Assembly: GCA_003255025.1 (NCBI GenBank)
Contig: QANY01013371.1
Span: 579,263-643,262, forward strand
Length of the DNA stretch: 64,000 nucleotides
Source of the DNA: Datisca glomerata
Lineage: Eukaryota > Streptophyta > Magnoliopsida > Cucurbitales > Datiscaceae
Direction: 5' to 3'
Program-made: the position numbers and the translations under genes
Part shown: piece by piece, positions 10,858 through 23,279 of the stretch
Layout of the letters: every line of letters begins with the position of its first letter
How positions within the stretch are numbered: position 1 is the stretch's first letter
The notes under the pieces: generated by a model
Told to the model about the DNA's origin: nothing
The model's input: only the letters and a program-made list of their open reading frames with translations
Database searches by the model: none

Positions 10858-13615
10858 TTTTTATCAAAATTCAAAAATCAAGAGTGAGACAAATCAGTAT
10901 CTTGATGCAGAAAGATTGTATACCAAGCATCAATATAATCAAAATAATTTTATTTTTTTATTTAAAAATATTTAAGCACTGGAAGGTGAGCCTTCCAGTT
11001 CTATATAGTCACAGTTTTAAGAACATAGAAGGAATGATAGAAAATATTTCCTTCAAAATTTTAATTGGGTTAATGTTTATGGATTTAGTTTTTAAGAGAA
11101 TGTCTCTGTAGAAACTAAGACTTTTATTCTTATGTCCAGGGACAGTGAAAATCAGGAATGAAATGAACTTTTACAATTTGAGCAGAATATTATATATGAG
11201 CCAATAGATGCTCAATATGAAAGAGATTTTTTGTGAGATTTTTTCATAAGTAAGGGGATGATTTTTATATTTTGTGATTGGTTGATTGAGAGATTGTCAG
11301 ATTGAGAGATTGTGCATCAAAAGGTTGAGATATTGAAAAATTGTCAAATTAATTGACTAAGGCTGATTGGAAATTGGGTCTGATGTCCCAAAAATTATTA
11401 ATTGAGCTTGGTTAAGAGTAGAAGACTCCTATTTAATTTGAGCCTTAAGGGGTAATTGTGGAGTTGAAGACTCCCTTTCGATTCTGGCCTTGGATGCCTT
11501 AAGCTTGGGGTCTAGACCCCATCCTTATCGACCCTGCAAGAATTCACAAGTGAAAAATTCGGGAATCAAATTATTAATGCATTGAATAAATTCAATATCG
11601 AAAATAAACATACTAAGAGAATGGATTGCCCTCTAGCAAAAATTTGTTTGGAAGTAATATTTTTAACATCTTTTTCCAAAACGTGTTTTGCAGACTTACA
11701 ATCAATTTTTAAAAGAAATTTTTAATTTAATAAATCATCTTGAAATTTTTTTAATACATAATATAACAACTAAAATTTCTTTTTTAATAGTACTATAAGT
11801 AATCAGAGACTGGGTCCAGGTTTCAGAGGTAAACTTGACAATTTATTCAGGTGCTTTTAGAGTGATTTTTTATAATATGATACCTCCATATCCAACTTCA
11901 GAGGCATCTGTTTGGACTATTTTAAAAGAATTAATAGTTGGAATGCCAAGACAATGAAGTGTTTTAACATGAGTTTTAATTTTTTTAATCAAATTGGTAT
12001 GGAGAGTCATTCAAGGAGGGGGATTTTTCTTATGCCCTTCAGAAGTAGGGTTTCAATCAATTCTTAAATTGTTATAGAAATCAGTTACGTAACTAAGAGA
12101 TCCTAAAAATCATTGTAATTGGGTTTTATTAAGGATTTCATCAAGAAATTTATCTACAAATTGTATGACCCGATCAATTAGTTCAATAATAGAATGATGG
12201 ATCTCAAATCCTAGAAATCTAATTCTAGTCGGAAACAATTTGATTTTACTCGCAAAGATAACTAAACTATTTTGTCTTATTATTTTGGAAAATAATTTAA
12301 GATGTTTCTAGTGTTCATCAACAGAATTAGAAAAGATAAGAACATCGTCAATGTAAACAATATAAAAATTGGTTAAAAAACTCATTCATTATATTCTGAA
12401 ATTCACTATGAGCATTCTTAAGACCAAAAGGCATTACATTCCATTCATAATGGCCAAATAAAGTTACAAATGCAGTTTTATACTTATCATTCTCATTTAT
12501 TTGGATTTGTCAAAATCCAGATTTCATGTCCGACTTAGAGAATAATTGCTTTACCTTCAAATTTCTTGATTCCTTGATTACTCTAACATTGGCATTTTTC
12601 CACGGAAAAAATCCTTTATTATACTTATTCAACCATTGATCAATCTAGAGGTTTGGTGATTTTACCAAAAGAGGTTTCTTTTTCTTTTTTTATTTATTCT
12701 TCATCACTGAGATTGATGTCATCAAATAGGTCTTGAGAATCTTAAAGTGCGTCACAAGCCAATTGTGTTAAGACGCGAACTTTTTGGGTATTTTGGTCCT
12801 TCAATTGTTGAAGGGTAGTCCTTTTGGTGGATTGGGTATTTGGCTTAATTGAATGGTTTGACTCTGCAGATGATTCATAATCAAAATTATTATTGTCTTC
12901 CAAAATGAGAAGCATTATTTGGATCAATTCTTGCTTAAGTTTGGATTTAGGTTTCGTGACTTTTGATTTTCCCTTTAAAGTGGGTTTGGATTCCTTGGAT
13001 TAATTTGAATGAGATTGCTTGATTTGAGGCTTTGGGTTAATGAGTTCATTAATTTTTAATGGCGCTTGAGCAAAAGGGTTTGCCAATTTTATGTTTGGTG
13101 TATATTTATAAATTCATGGATAATTGAGCCTGAGTAAAAGGGTTTACCAATTTTAGATTATGATGGATATTTGCGAATTCATGGTTAATGGAGTAAATGA
13201 TTTTTTTGGTATTAAATTTATCCCATCATTTAACATAATATTGTCGGGTGAGAATTCCATCTTCAATTGTACAAACTTTAGGATCTAAGATATTTTGTAT
13301 TTGTTTGAGAAACATAGGACTTGAGGGAAGGAAGCCTCAATTGGTGAGGGCTTATATACATTTTACCTTTAGAAATGAATTAAAATATTGTTGAAAATCT
13401 ATTTGAAATAGTTTCAAGATAGGATTGTGCAGACTACCATCTTAAGAACCAATTTGAAAAATCGGTTTTAAAATTTTTATCAAAATTCAAAAACCAAGAG
13501 TGAGAGAAATTAATATTTTGATGCATGGAGATTGTATATCAGGCATCAATATCTTAAAAATATTTTAAGAGGCTGAATGATGAGCCATCTAGTGCATCGA
13601 AATTGTCATAGAGTT
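10858..13615 (-). mobile_element. Inverted pararetrovirus block (two rearranged fragments)
   Basis: This block is pararetrovirus sequence in reverse orientation. From 10858 to about 12545 it matches copy 1 from about 5690 back to about 4195, with the RNase H motif Thr-Asp-Ala-Ser near 11910 and the YIDD box at 12344-12355 (minus). At about 12545 it jumps to sequence matching copy 1 from about 6430 back to 5580, which carries the unknown downstream coding region (12742-12927 minus is open for 61 residues). A segment beginning near 10858 recurs near 13470. The RNase H motif here, with an intact Gly-Tyr-Gly-Gly after it, is better preserved than in the plus copies. Confidence 0.75.
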
Positions 13616-15857
13616 TGATTATATATGTTAATATCCTTGGAAGCTGATTAACTTTCTTGGAACGTAAGTTGTCTATCATGACAAATAGGGGTTGGAATTT
13701 AATCTTTATAAAAAGTTAGAATGACAGCCTCATGAAATTTTATAAACTATTGAAAGGTAAGTGATGAAGTTGTAGGAAATAGTGCATATTTATAGAGGAG
13801 AGAGTTATGTACGTGTTCATTTATTTTTACTATATTTGACAGTCTTGTACGACCATGATCTAGCAAAAAATGTTATGCTAGACTGTGGTATAGTATTATA
13901 ACGTTAAAATTAACACTTACTAGACTATGGTCTAGTATAAAATGTGCGCTAGACTGGTCTTGCAAGCCATATTAAAAATAGCAATATAACAACTATAACA
14001 TTACATCCCACACAATATATCGTTATTCATGCAACTACATACCGAGACAATATTAACATCCTATATTTTCAAACACTATTTTGCGATGATATTAACTATT
14101 GTCAATATCTATCAATATTCTAAAAACTAACCTTCAAGAATGAATAACATAAGTTGCAAAATATTAATACATATTCCATTAAGTCAAAAAAAATAATTCA
14201 CTACAACTTGAAGTCTAAAAAAGTGCATATATCAAATTACAACTCTGCTTATTACAAATCATCCTATAATTTAGATTCTCCAATGTCACGTCTGTGTTTG
14301 TTCTTTTAACTGTCCTCTTCTCTCGAATCTTCGCCATCCTACCTCGAGTACCCTCATTAAAATCCTAATTTGTTCACCAAGCACAACTCTACAAACTTGA
14401 ACGCGAACATGTCACATTCACATCTACATTTATGAGGAAATGACAAATATTATTATTAACAATAAGAAATCATATTTGAAGTCATAACGACATACTCATA
14501 ATCTTATTGGGGAACTAGCCTCTTGACGTGATGCAAAAGGTTCAAGAGACATAAGTATATTACTATTAGTCCAACAACTAAAATGTTGTAGTTGACATAG
14601 ATACTTCTATTTATGTTTCATTTAGTATGTTGCTATTAGTCTAGCGCCTGCACACTTGCTAGACTATGACTTAGTAATTGGTAAAACTCTACGCTCCGCT
14701 ACATTAACTTAAAGATTGTATCACCTCACAAGACTACAGCTAGAGTTGCTATATTATATGTTTTTTTACTATCATTGAAGTATAATATCATCATAGGAGA
14801 AATATTAATGCGCAGTGCAACAAGAGGAATTAAAAATAAAAAAGGAAATAAAATAAGCATGATGCAGAGTAGACGACAACTTGGATATACCCTCATGAAG
14901 ATTACGCGAATAAAAGGTATTTAACATGAAGAAATCAAACGTGTATTCAACCATGTAAACACAGAGTCAATATCAACAACAAACTCAGTTCAATTTTTAA
15001 CATCTCTAACTAAGGAAAAAAAGGAAGGCATAAATTAGACCAAGTCATGCTAGACCAGGGTCTAGCATCTACATACTTGCTAGATCATAATCTAGTAAGT
15101 TATATGTTAATTGAAGTTCCCCAGTCTAACACATGCACACTTACTCTAACACATGCACACTTACTAGACCTTGGTCGGCAAGTGGTCTTTTATTGAAAAT
15201 AATTCATCCAAACCCTTTCTCAAACCTAAACCACCCTGGGCATGGCACTATCCCCCACCAAATCCACAAAAAAACATCGAATTTTCACAAGAAATAAAAG
15301 AAACAACTTCAAAAAGAAGAGACCACCAAATAAGGCACCAAATCCACTAAAAATGGATAGTGACAATGTGGGGGTGTTCAAAAAATATAGGAGCACCAAA
15401 TAGCATACAATTCATCAAATGGCATTCTTCTTAATCAAACACTATTAAAATTCAAGGTAAAGTAAGAATACAATCTTATTTCAAATTCAACACATGAATA
15501 TAACCTCAAATTCATATTGAAAAAGCTAAATTCTAACTTCACCAGCCCAATAATCATGTTCTCCAAGTGTGAAATATATCATAATTAAACCTTGAATCAA
15601 GAAGGAAATCTCCCTTAATGGAGTTCTGAAGCTTTCTCATCTTCCAAAACCCATTTGATATCTACTTCAACTCACATGCAAATAAAAAATTTCTTAGTAA
15701 AACTTCATAACTTCATAACCAAAATAAATTAAAAGGTTGAGGCTCAACTTAGGGTGAGTGACCAACGATGGAAAGGAGTTGATGTTGAGAGAGATAGAGG
15801 GAACGCTAGGTTGAAGGAGGAAGTGAATAGTATGTAGGGGTGAGAGAGAGATAGAGG
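13616..15857. other. Repeat-rich intergenic DNA with recurring CTAG palindromes
   Basis: No convincing gene is seen. An imperfect palindrome of the type CTAGACTATGGTCTAG recurs at about 13857-13960, 14640-14670, 15050-15095 and 15165-15180, often followed by TAAG or preceded by CACACTTA. Much of 15180-15700 is low-complexity A/C-rich DNA. The repeated word suggests an unclassified repeat family. Confidence 0.4.
15125..15164. repeat. 20-bp exact tandem duplication
   Basis: Two adjacent identical copies of TCTAACACATGCACACTTAC (15125-15144 and 15145-15164) lie within the CTAG palindrome region. Confidence 0.9.
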
Positions 15858-16413
15858 GTGTGCATGGTCGGTTTGGTCTGGTTTTTAACATAAAAATTGG
15901 ACCGAACTGAAATTTATGATTTTGTCATAATAAGGATCGAATCGACCAATTATGTGCATGTAAACAAAACTGGCCAGACTGTAAAAGCAATGCAATTGGT
16001 TGGGTATTACGATTCACCAATAATTTTTATTTTTATTTTTTAAAATATCCATCAATGAATTTAATCATACATATTTCAAAAAAATTAAGATTTTTTACAT
16101 GCATTATAATAAAAACTCACAATTTAAAATAGAACATGTAAAGTAAACATTAAAGAGAGGTGAGAGAAATGTAGAAAGATGGAAATGTGAGAGAGACGAA
16201 AGGGGAAATGTGAGAAAATAAATACGATATGTTTGAGGGAGGATAAACGGTCGGTCTGATCCAAATGCAGGGAAATTTTGGACGGAACCGAAAGTTCGAT
16301 CTAGTTTTAAATCCAAGACCGAACCAACCATAGTTAGCTAAAAACTGACCAAACTGATCATTTTTTATTTGGTCCAATTCGGTTTGATCGGTTTGGTCAA
16401 TTTTTACGCACCC
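15858..16413. mobile_element. Probable MITE with GGTTTGG-rich inverted ends
   Basis: The left end reads GGTGTGCATGGTCGGTTTGG, and the right end on the minus strand begins GGGGTGCGT followed by a GACCAAACCG-type stretch. Between them are further inverted GGTTTGGTC/GACCGAACC words. Such GGGTGTGCA-type ends with GGTTTGGTC subterminal motifs are common in plant hAT MITEs. I could not find a clean target duplication, so borders are approximate. Confidence 0.4.
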
Positions 16414-16780
16414 CACATTGTACGGGAGGGGAAATAGATTAGATTCAAGGAAATGGGCAAATAAGTCTTTCTATCTCTCAAAAAAGCCAAAAAAAATAGT
16501 TTAAAAAAATATATGGGTCTTAATATTATTTGTTTGGTTCTGAGAGGTGTTGGACTGAAAATTTCTCAATAAAAAGAGAACATTATGATATGTGGTCAGA
16601 TTAAATTGTACAGGTGATATCTAGAATCCTTGCTTTGATATCAGGATGATATCCAGTATCAGAATAATCTACCTTTAGATTATCGCGCATCAGTCCCACA
16701 AAGAATGGATCACCTCGTAGTACTAGTTTCCTATGATACTATGCGTGAGATATATGTTAAGTATTTCTTTTTCTTTCTCT
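16414..16780. other. AT-rich spacer
   Basis: No gene, RNA or clear repeat is seen here, apart from a short GATATC-rich patch at 16615-16660. Confidence 0.5.
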
Positions 16781-16789
16781 CTTATAATG

Positions 16790-17200
16790 TATGTATGCAA
16801 GTGTTATATTAATCTACATTTCGCACTACCACCTGTTCAGTGTTGATCACCGAGATTTGACGGCAGACTTAAAAAGTCACCTACAAACGGATAATGCTTT
16901 AAGTCCAATCATTCTAGATAATACTTGCACCCACTATATTACCACAGCTGCTGGCACAGAATTAGCCGATGTTTATTTCCCATATATTGTTGTTGCTTCT
17001 TCTTCAAGAAAAGAAGTTCTTGAACAATAAACCAATTCTATCATGAGGGTTGCACTCATTGTGGAAATTCCATTTTCCTATCTTCTTTAGAGGAAGCAGA
17101 AATCGCAAAATCTTATAATTTAAGATCATTTCATTCAACATTTCTTTTTTTAGAGGATAAATTCCCACATTTAGATTATGTGCAAGATGATATTATATAA
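16790..17200 (+). pseudogene. Small broken coding fragment of unknown family
   Basis: The frame 16791-17030 encodes 79 residues. Immediately after its stop another phase is open to 17199 and has coding-like composition, with a Gly-Cys-Thr-His-Cys-Gly motif and an acidic, Leu/Phe-rich end. The two look like one protein split by a frameshift. I do not recognise the family. It lies convergent to and about 385 bp from the PPDK stop codon. It could be a gene remnant captured by a repeat. Confidence 0.35.
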
Positions 17201-17211
17201 ACACAAGAACA

Positions 17212-17348
17212 TAGTATAAAAAGCAATAGATAAACAATGTTTAGATTGTTAGATCAATTTTACTTTACAAATCAAGAGAGTAGTATAAAAAGCAATGGAT
17301 AAACAATGTTTAGATTGTTAGATCAATTTTACTTCACAAATCAAGAGT
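17212..17348. repeat. 69-bp tandem duplication
   Basis: Two adjacent copies of a 69-bp unit starting TAGTATAAAAAGCAAT (17212 and 17281) differ at only a few bases. They lie between the broken fragment and the 3' end of PPDK. Confidence 0.9.
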
Positions 17349-17585
17349 ACAATAATTCACACAGCTTCTCCTTTATTTCCTATTGGAATTTGGATGCATT
17401 CAGAAGCTATAAAATACAAAAAAACTCTTCCCTTTAATACTTTCCTATACCTGACCTTATATATAAGTATATAACGTATACCCAAATAATCAATATTGTT
17501 TAGGCAGTGAAGAAATGGTATTTACAACTGCACAAAAGTCGGAATAATGTATCGGATTTTTTACAGTTAACCGTTTGTATTCGCA

Positions 17586-20500
17586 TCAGACATTAACTTG
17601 AGCTGCTGCCAGCCTTGCAATAGGAACCCTGTCAATGTTAAAGAACTTTTAATAAAGAAGTTTTATCTCATTGTGGAAGTAATTACAAGTGGGGAATCGA
17701 ACCTGAATGGAGAACATGAAACATAGTCAAGCCCAGCCTCAGCAAAGAATGCAACAGAAGACGGCTCCCCGCCATGCTCTCCACATATTCCAACCTGTTT
17801 GAGATCATTATCATTGTCATAATCATCGATTAATTCGAGATAAACTAATTAAACACTTGAAGGAAAGAAGATATGCTCAGATACGCCTAAATTTGTTTTT
17901 CACAAAAGAAATTGTTAATTACCTTCAAGCTAGGCCTAGCCGCACGACCCTTCTCTGTCGCAATCTTTATCAACTGTCCCACACCCTTCTGATCAAGTAC
18001 CTGTAAGTAAGCCATTTCATTTGTCATAGTTACTTAAAAAATATCTATATTTTATCTGTTCTCAATTAGGAAATTTTCTAATGCTTTTGGAAAAAGATCA
18101 CCAACCTCAAATGGATCATTTTGCAGAATGCCTTTGGATAGATAGATGGGAAGAAACTTGCCGACATCATCTCTACTGTATCCGAAAGTCATTTGTGTAA
18201 GATCATTGGTTCCAAAGGAGAAGAACTCTGCTTCCTTTGCAATCTATCAAAAAATCAACGTAATTGAAGAACATTATTCATGTGTTAAACTTTGCATTTT
18301 CAGACAACCCAGAAAGAGTAAGAACGAAAGCTACCGCTGACCGACTTAAATTATACATAGCATACCTCATCTGCAACCAGAGCAGCTCTAGGGATTTCAA
18401 TCATGGTTCCCACCTTATAGTTTAAGGAGGAACCCATCTCTGAGAACACCTTTTCTGCTACACTGCGTATTAATCTGACTTGATGTCCTAATTCCTGCCA
18501 CCCAATAATGTATTTATTCAGATTTTTTATCTTGTTTTGCCCTCTTTTTTTTTAATGAGTATTAGGTGGTCTATCTCATATATCTCATGGGGATGAAAAA
18601 AAAAACTCATGCCTGAGGTGTTCCAACAAGGGGAACCATTATCTCTGGAAAAACTGTAAAGCCTTGGTTGCTCATTGAAACAGCTGCCTGAAAGATAGCA
18701 CGAGCCTGCATTTCAGTGAGCTCTGGGTAGGATATCCCAAGCCTGATGAGGAAACATGATAGAAAATCGTAAGGGAATTAACCGGTAAGGTTTGATGATG
18801 CATGTCCCTTGCAAGGATTATTGTATCAAAAAGTTAGAAAGTTGAAATACTATACCTGCATCCACGGAAACCAAGCATTGGATTAACTTCTGATAGTTTC
18901 TCAATTCTGGAGAAGACTTCATCTTCAGACATTCCAGTTTCAGTTGTTAAGTCACTGACAATCTGTTCCAGGTCGCCTTCTGGTAGAAATTCATGGAGTG
19001 GAGGATCTAAGAGTCGGATTGTCACGGGAAGACCTGAAATTATGCAGCCATTCATTACACATCACTCAATAACAGAAGTGCTCGAATGAAACCATATATT
19101 TAGTACTGTCGATAAAATATTCAGTATTCCATAGAATCACTAATGACAAATACCATCCATTGCACGGAAGATTCCCTCAAAGTCAGATCTTTGATAAGGT
19201 AGTAACAAATTAAGTGCTGCCTTTCTCTGTTCTAATGTTACTGCCATTATCATCTTTCTTACAGCCTTTATCCTCTCATCTGAAGCAAAGAACTGGAATA
19301 TCCATAACAAGAGAACTGTCAAAAATTTACAACATAATGATACAGTTAAAAAACTAGCACATTTTATGTTTCTGTATTTCCCATTTGTTACCATATGTTC
19401 TGTTCTGCAAAGTCCAATCCCTTGAGCACCATTATTACGTGCTGTTAGTGCATCTTCGGGTGTATCAGCATTTGCCATAACCTGTCATAAGTTTTGTTAA
19501 TTAACAAAATGTTCAGCATAAATTCAACCATTTAGCAGTTGAAGGAGATATAGCACCTTAAGACGTCTTATTTCGTCAGCCCAAGACATAAATATCTCCA
19601 AATCCCCACTTAAGGCCGGAGGAGATAGAGGCTGCTTGCCCAATATCACTTCACCTGTGGATCCATTGAGAGAGATCCACTCCCCTTCCTTAATTACCCA
19701 GTCCCCTATCACAAGAACCTGCATAATTATATAACCCCATTTGAATATTTTCTCTGTAACTGAGAGAAAGTGAGAAAATATTATTTTCGTACAGACCTCT
19801 GGGTTTTCCTGTCTTTTCAATACAATACTTGTAAAAAGAAAAATTTTCTCTGTAATTATTATTCTAACATCTGCTGTAAAAGAAGAAATCAAGAAAAGCA
19901 AACCTTTTCGGAGTCATTTACTCTGATATCAGCACAGCCAGAAACACAACACTTTCCCCACCCTCTTGCTACAACAGCCGCATGAGATGTCATACCACCT
20001 CTGGCTGTCAATATACCTGTGGCCGCATGCATACCCCCAACGTCCTCCGGACTGGTTTCCATTCTTACCTTCACAGAACACAGTTTTAAGATTGTGAAAT
20101 TCGATACAAATGCGTAATATGATAGAAGTAAATATTATTCTTATGTGAATGAGTGAATGTCAATCTGCTTGTTCTCTCATCCAAAGATTAAGCAACTCTA
20201 TTTCTTAAGTGTCATTATGTATCAGCCAGAATTTGGATTGCAATTCCAGTCTAGATTAATAACAACATTATGTGATGCGAGGAATCAATAGTAATAAATA
20301 ATTGAATAAAGCAATCACTATTGTCAGGAATCTCTGTCAAGGTATTTGAGAATGATAAGAACCATACCAAGATGGCACTCTTTCCCTGTGAATGCCAGGC
20401 TTCAGCATCATCTGCGCTAAAAACTATCTGCCCCACTGCCGCACCTGGAGATGCAGGCAAGCCTGTAGCAACCACTTTGTCTTTGTATGCTGACGGATCC

Positions 20501-23246
20501 TCAAACTAAGACAGTAATGAATAAGTAAAAGGAAATGGAAAAAACTACTGAGAACGCATTTGAATGTAATCAGATAATTACAGAAATGGTACAATCCTGC
20601 ACTCATGTATAGTGTCTCAAGCCATTGTATGCTGGTGGATCCTCCAACTAAGAGAGTAATAAATAAGTAAAAAGAATAGGAAAAAACTACCAAGAACGCA
20701 TTTGAATTTAATCAGATAATTACAAGAACGATACAATTCTACACTCATGTATAGAGTGTCAAGTCATCCTATTAAAAATTTTCCAGAAGAGGAATCACAA
20801 TAACCAGCAAATACCAATGCTTATATGAAGCGCTGAGAAGTAAAAGACAGATTGATATGCAAGGATGACATTAGCAACTCATGAAACTGCAAGACTAATA
20901 ATCTAGCTATAAACAGCCATTTTTCTCTATTACTTCTTGTCTCAAATTATTTTTCCAAGTCTGTCCTTCTGTTGGAGGGTGGGGGGCATTGATCCATTAT
21001 TACATTACTTGCTCTTTGATAATCAGTTGTTGAATGAGAGTTTCTGATTACAGTGGAGTCTCAAGCTCTGCGTGGTGCAGATTACCTGCATTCTCTATGC
21101 CATGGAAATAGTATGCATACCTGTGGATGAAGAAGTTGGTCAAGATGCTGTGGCTCAACCATCTTAATCGCAGTACGAGTATCGACGAGCCCTTCATTTA
21201 CCATATCCACAGCTATCTTTACTGCACCTTTCCCCGTACGCTTCCCAGAACGGCATTGCAACATCCACAGCCTATTTTCTTGAACAGTGAATTCAATATC
21301 CTGTACTTGCAAAGAAAAGAATTCCTGCTTAAAAATTCAATTTTGAAGAGATCAAGAGAAAAATGACACTCAAAATTAAAGTCCTAAGTATGACGTTCAA
21401 TTAGAAATTACCATCATGTCTTTGTAGTGGTGCTCTAAGATTTCACAATTCTCCACCAGCTCTTTGTAAGCGTCAGGCAAGCAATTTTTCATGGTGTCTA
21501 AGTCTTCTGGTGTCCTAATTCCAGCAACTACATCCTCTCCCTGATAAAAATCCATTCTTCAGCTACACATGAAATCATTAGAAATAAAATGAATCCTAAC
21601 ATTTGCATAAAGCGGAAAGGAAAAGATTTAATTGAAGGCAGAGATGGACTAGTTCATGTAACCTGAGCATTGATAAGGAACTCTCCATAAAGCTTCTTTT
21701 CACCAGTACTTGGATTTCTAGTGAATAGAACACCAGTCCCAGAAGTATTTCCCATGTTGCCAAACACCATACATTGAATGTTGACAGCAGTTCCTTTTAA
21801 CCCAGATATTTGATTGATACTACGATACTTAATGGCTCTCGGGCTGTCCCAAGAATCAAAAACTGCTTGGATAGCCAGTTGCAATTGTGTCTTTGGATCT
21901 GTAAACAGTTATACTAGTCAAACACAACAGAAATAGCCTGACTATAGCCAAAATTTGCACTAAAAGCTTTTATGTTCACAAATCTGGATTAATGGTTCTG
22001 AAGAAAAGGTGAATATCAACACGCTTTCTGTTTGAAGTACCTGAAGGGAACTTTTCACCCTTGGCTTCAAGGTATACATTCTTGTATTGTTCAACTAGCT
22101 CTTTCAGATCAAAGGCAGTTAGGTCAGTATCCAGTTTAGCTCCTTTTGCATTCTTCAGTTCTTCTAACTTCTCCTCAAATAATGAATGTGGAATGCCCAA
22201 TACCTCCAATAAAGAAAAAGAAAGAGTGTGTGTTCTCCAATTAGAGTGGAAGAATAAGATAAATACATATAAAAAATCATATTATCATATCAGAAATAGT
22301 AGAAACTTCAATTTATCAATTATCATTGTTTTTTTTCTTTTTGCAACTAAAATAACACTTACAACATCTCCAAACATGTCTAGAAATCGCCTATAAGAGT
22401 CATAAGCGAAACGCTCTCCACTTTTTGCAGCTAATCCAGCAACCACTTCATCATTTAGTCCGAGGTTAAGGACGGTATCCATCATGCCAGGCATCGAGAT
22501 CTAGAATTATAGAAGAGATATCAGTATTCATGGAAAATTGTCTATCCTTCAAGAAGAATTACTGGTATCATGAAACAATTCTTTAATACAAGCTGACGGG
22601 GTATTTTCATTTCAACCCTAGAAAATGTTTCTTTAAAGTATTAACTTGGACCAAGCTGCCAAAAGCAAGTTGTAGAGTTTTTGTTAAAAACATCTGAAGA
22701 TACAAATAGGAAAAACGTACAGCAGCACCAGAGCGGACTGAGAGGAGGAGGGGCTTTGAAGGGTCACTAAGAAAGGCTCCCATGTCCTTCTCCACGATTT
22801 CCAAGCCTTCCAGTATCTCCTCCCACAAGCCATCTGGCAATTTTTTCCCGCTCTGTTGGTACTCTTGGCATGCTTCAGTTGAGATGGTTAGTCCAGGCGG
22901 AACCGATAACCCAATGCTTGCCATCTCTGCAAGGTTCGCTCCCTTCCCTCCTAACTATAGCATTGTACAAATCAATGCATCAGCATGACCAATAACCATA
23001 TAAGCATTAAAACTGATCGGCTATGCTATCAGCAAAACAATAGAAATTTCCCCAAGTATATATTAAAACTGATTGAATACCATCATCTTCGGTTAGGCCA
23101 CAACAGAGAATTTTTCGACCTTTACGGTTTGATTTTAGTTGAACCCCAATATGCTCGGGTATAACTATAGCTGCAAACGATGCTAGGATGCTCATTATGA
23201 TCATGGTATGGCAGCGGCCACTTTGGATATAAGATAAACATGACAA

Positions 23247-23279
<33 letters not shown>

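Noticed and set aside
1..13615. The virus-like cluster considered as a Ty3-gypsy retrotransposon
   Set aside because: No LTRs and no integrase are seen, and the RT/RNase H motifs with the capsid-type knuckle and downstream TATA region fit a caulimovirid better.
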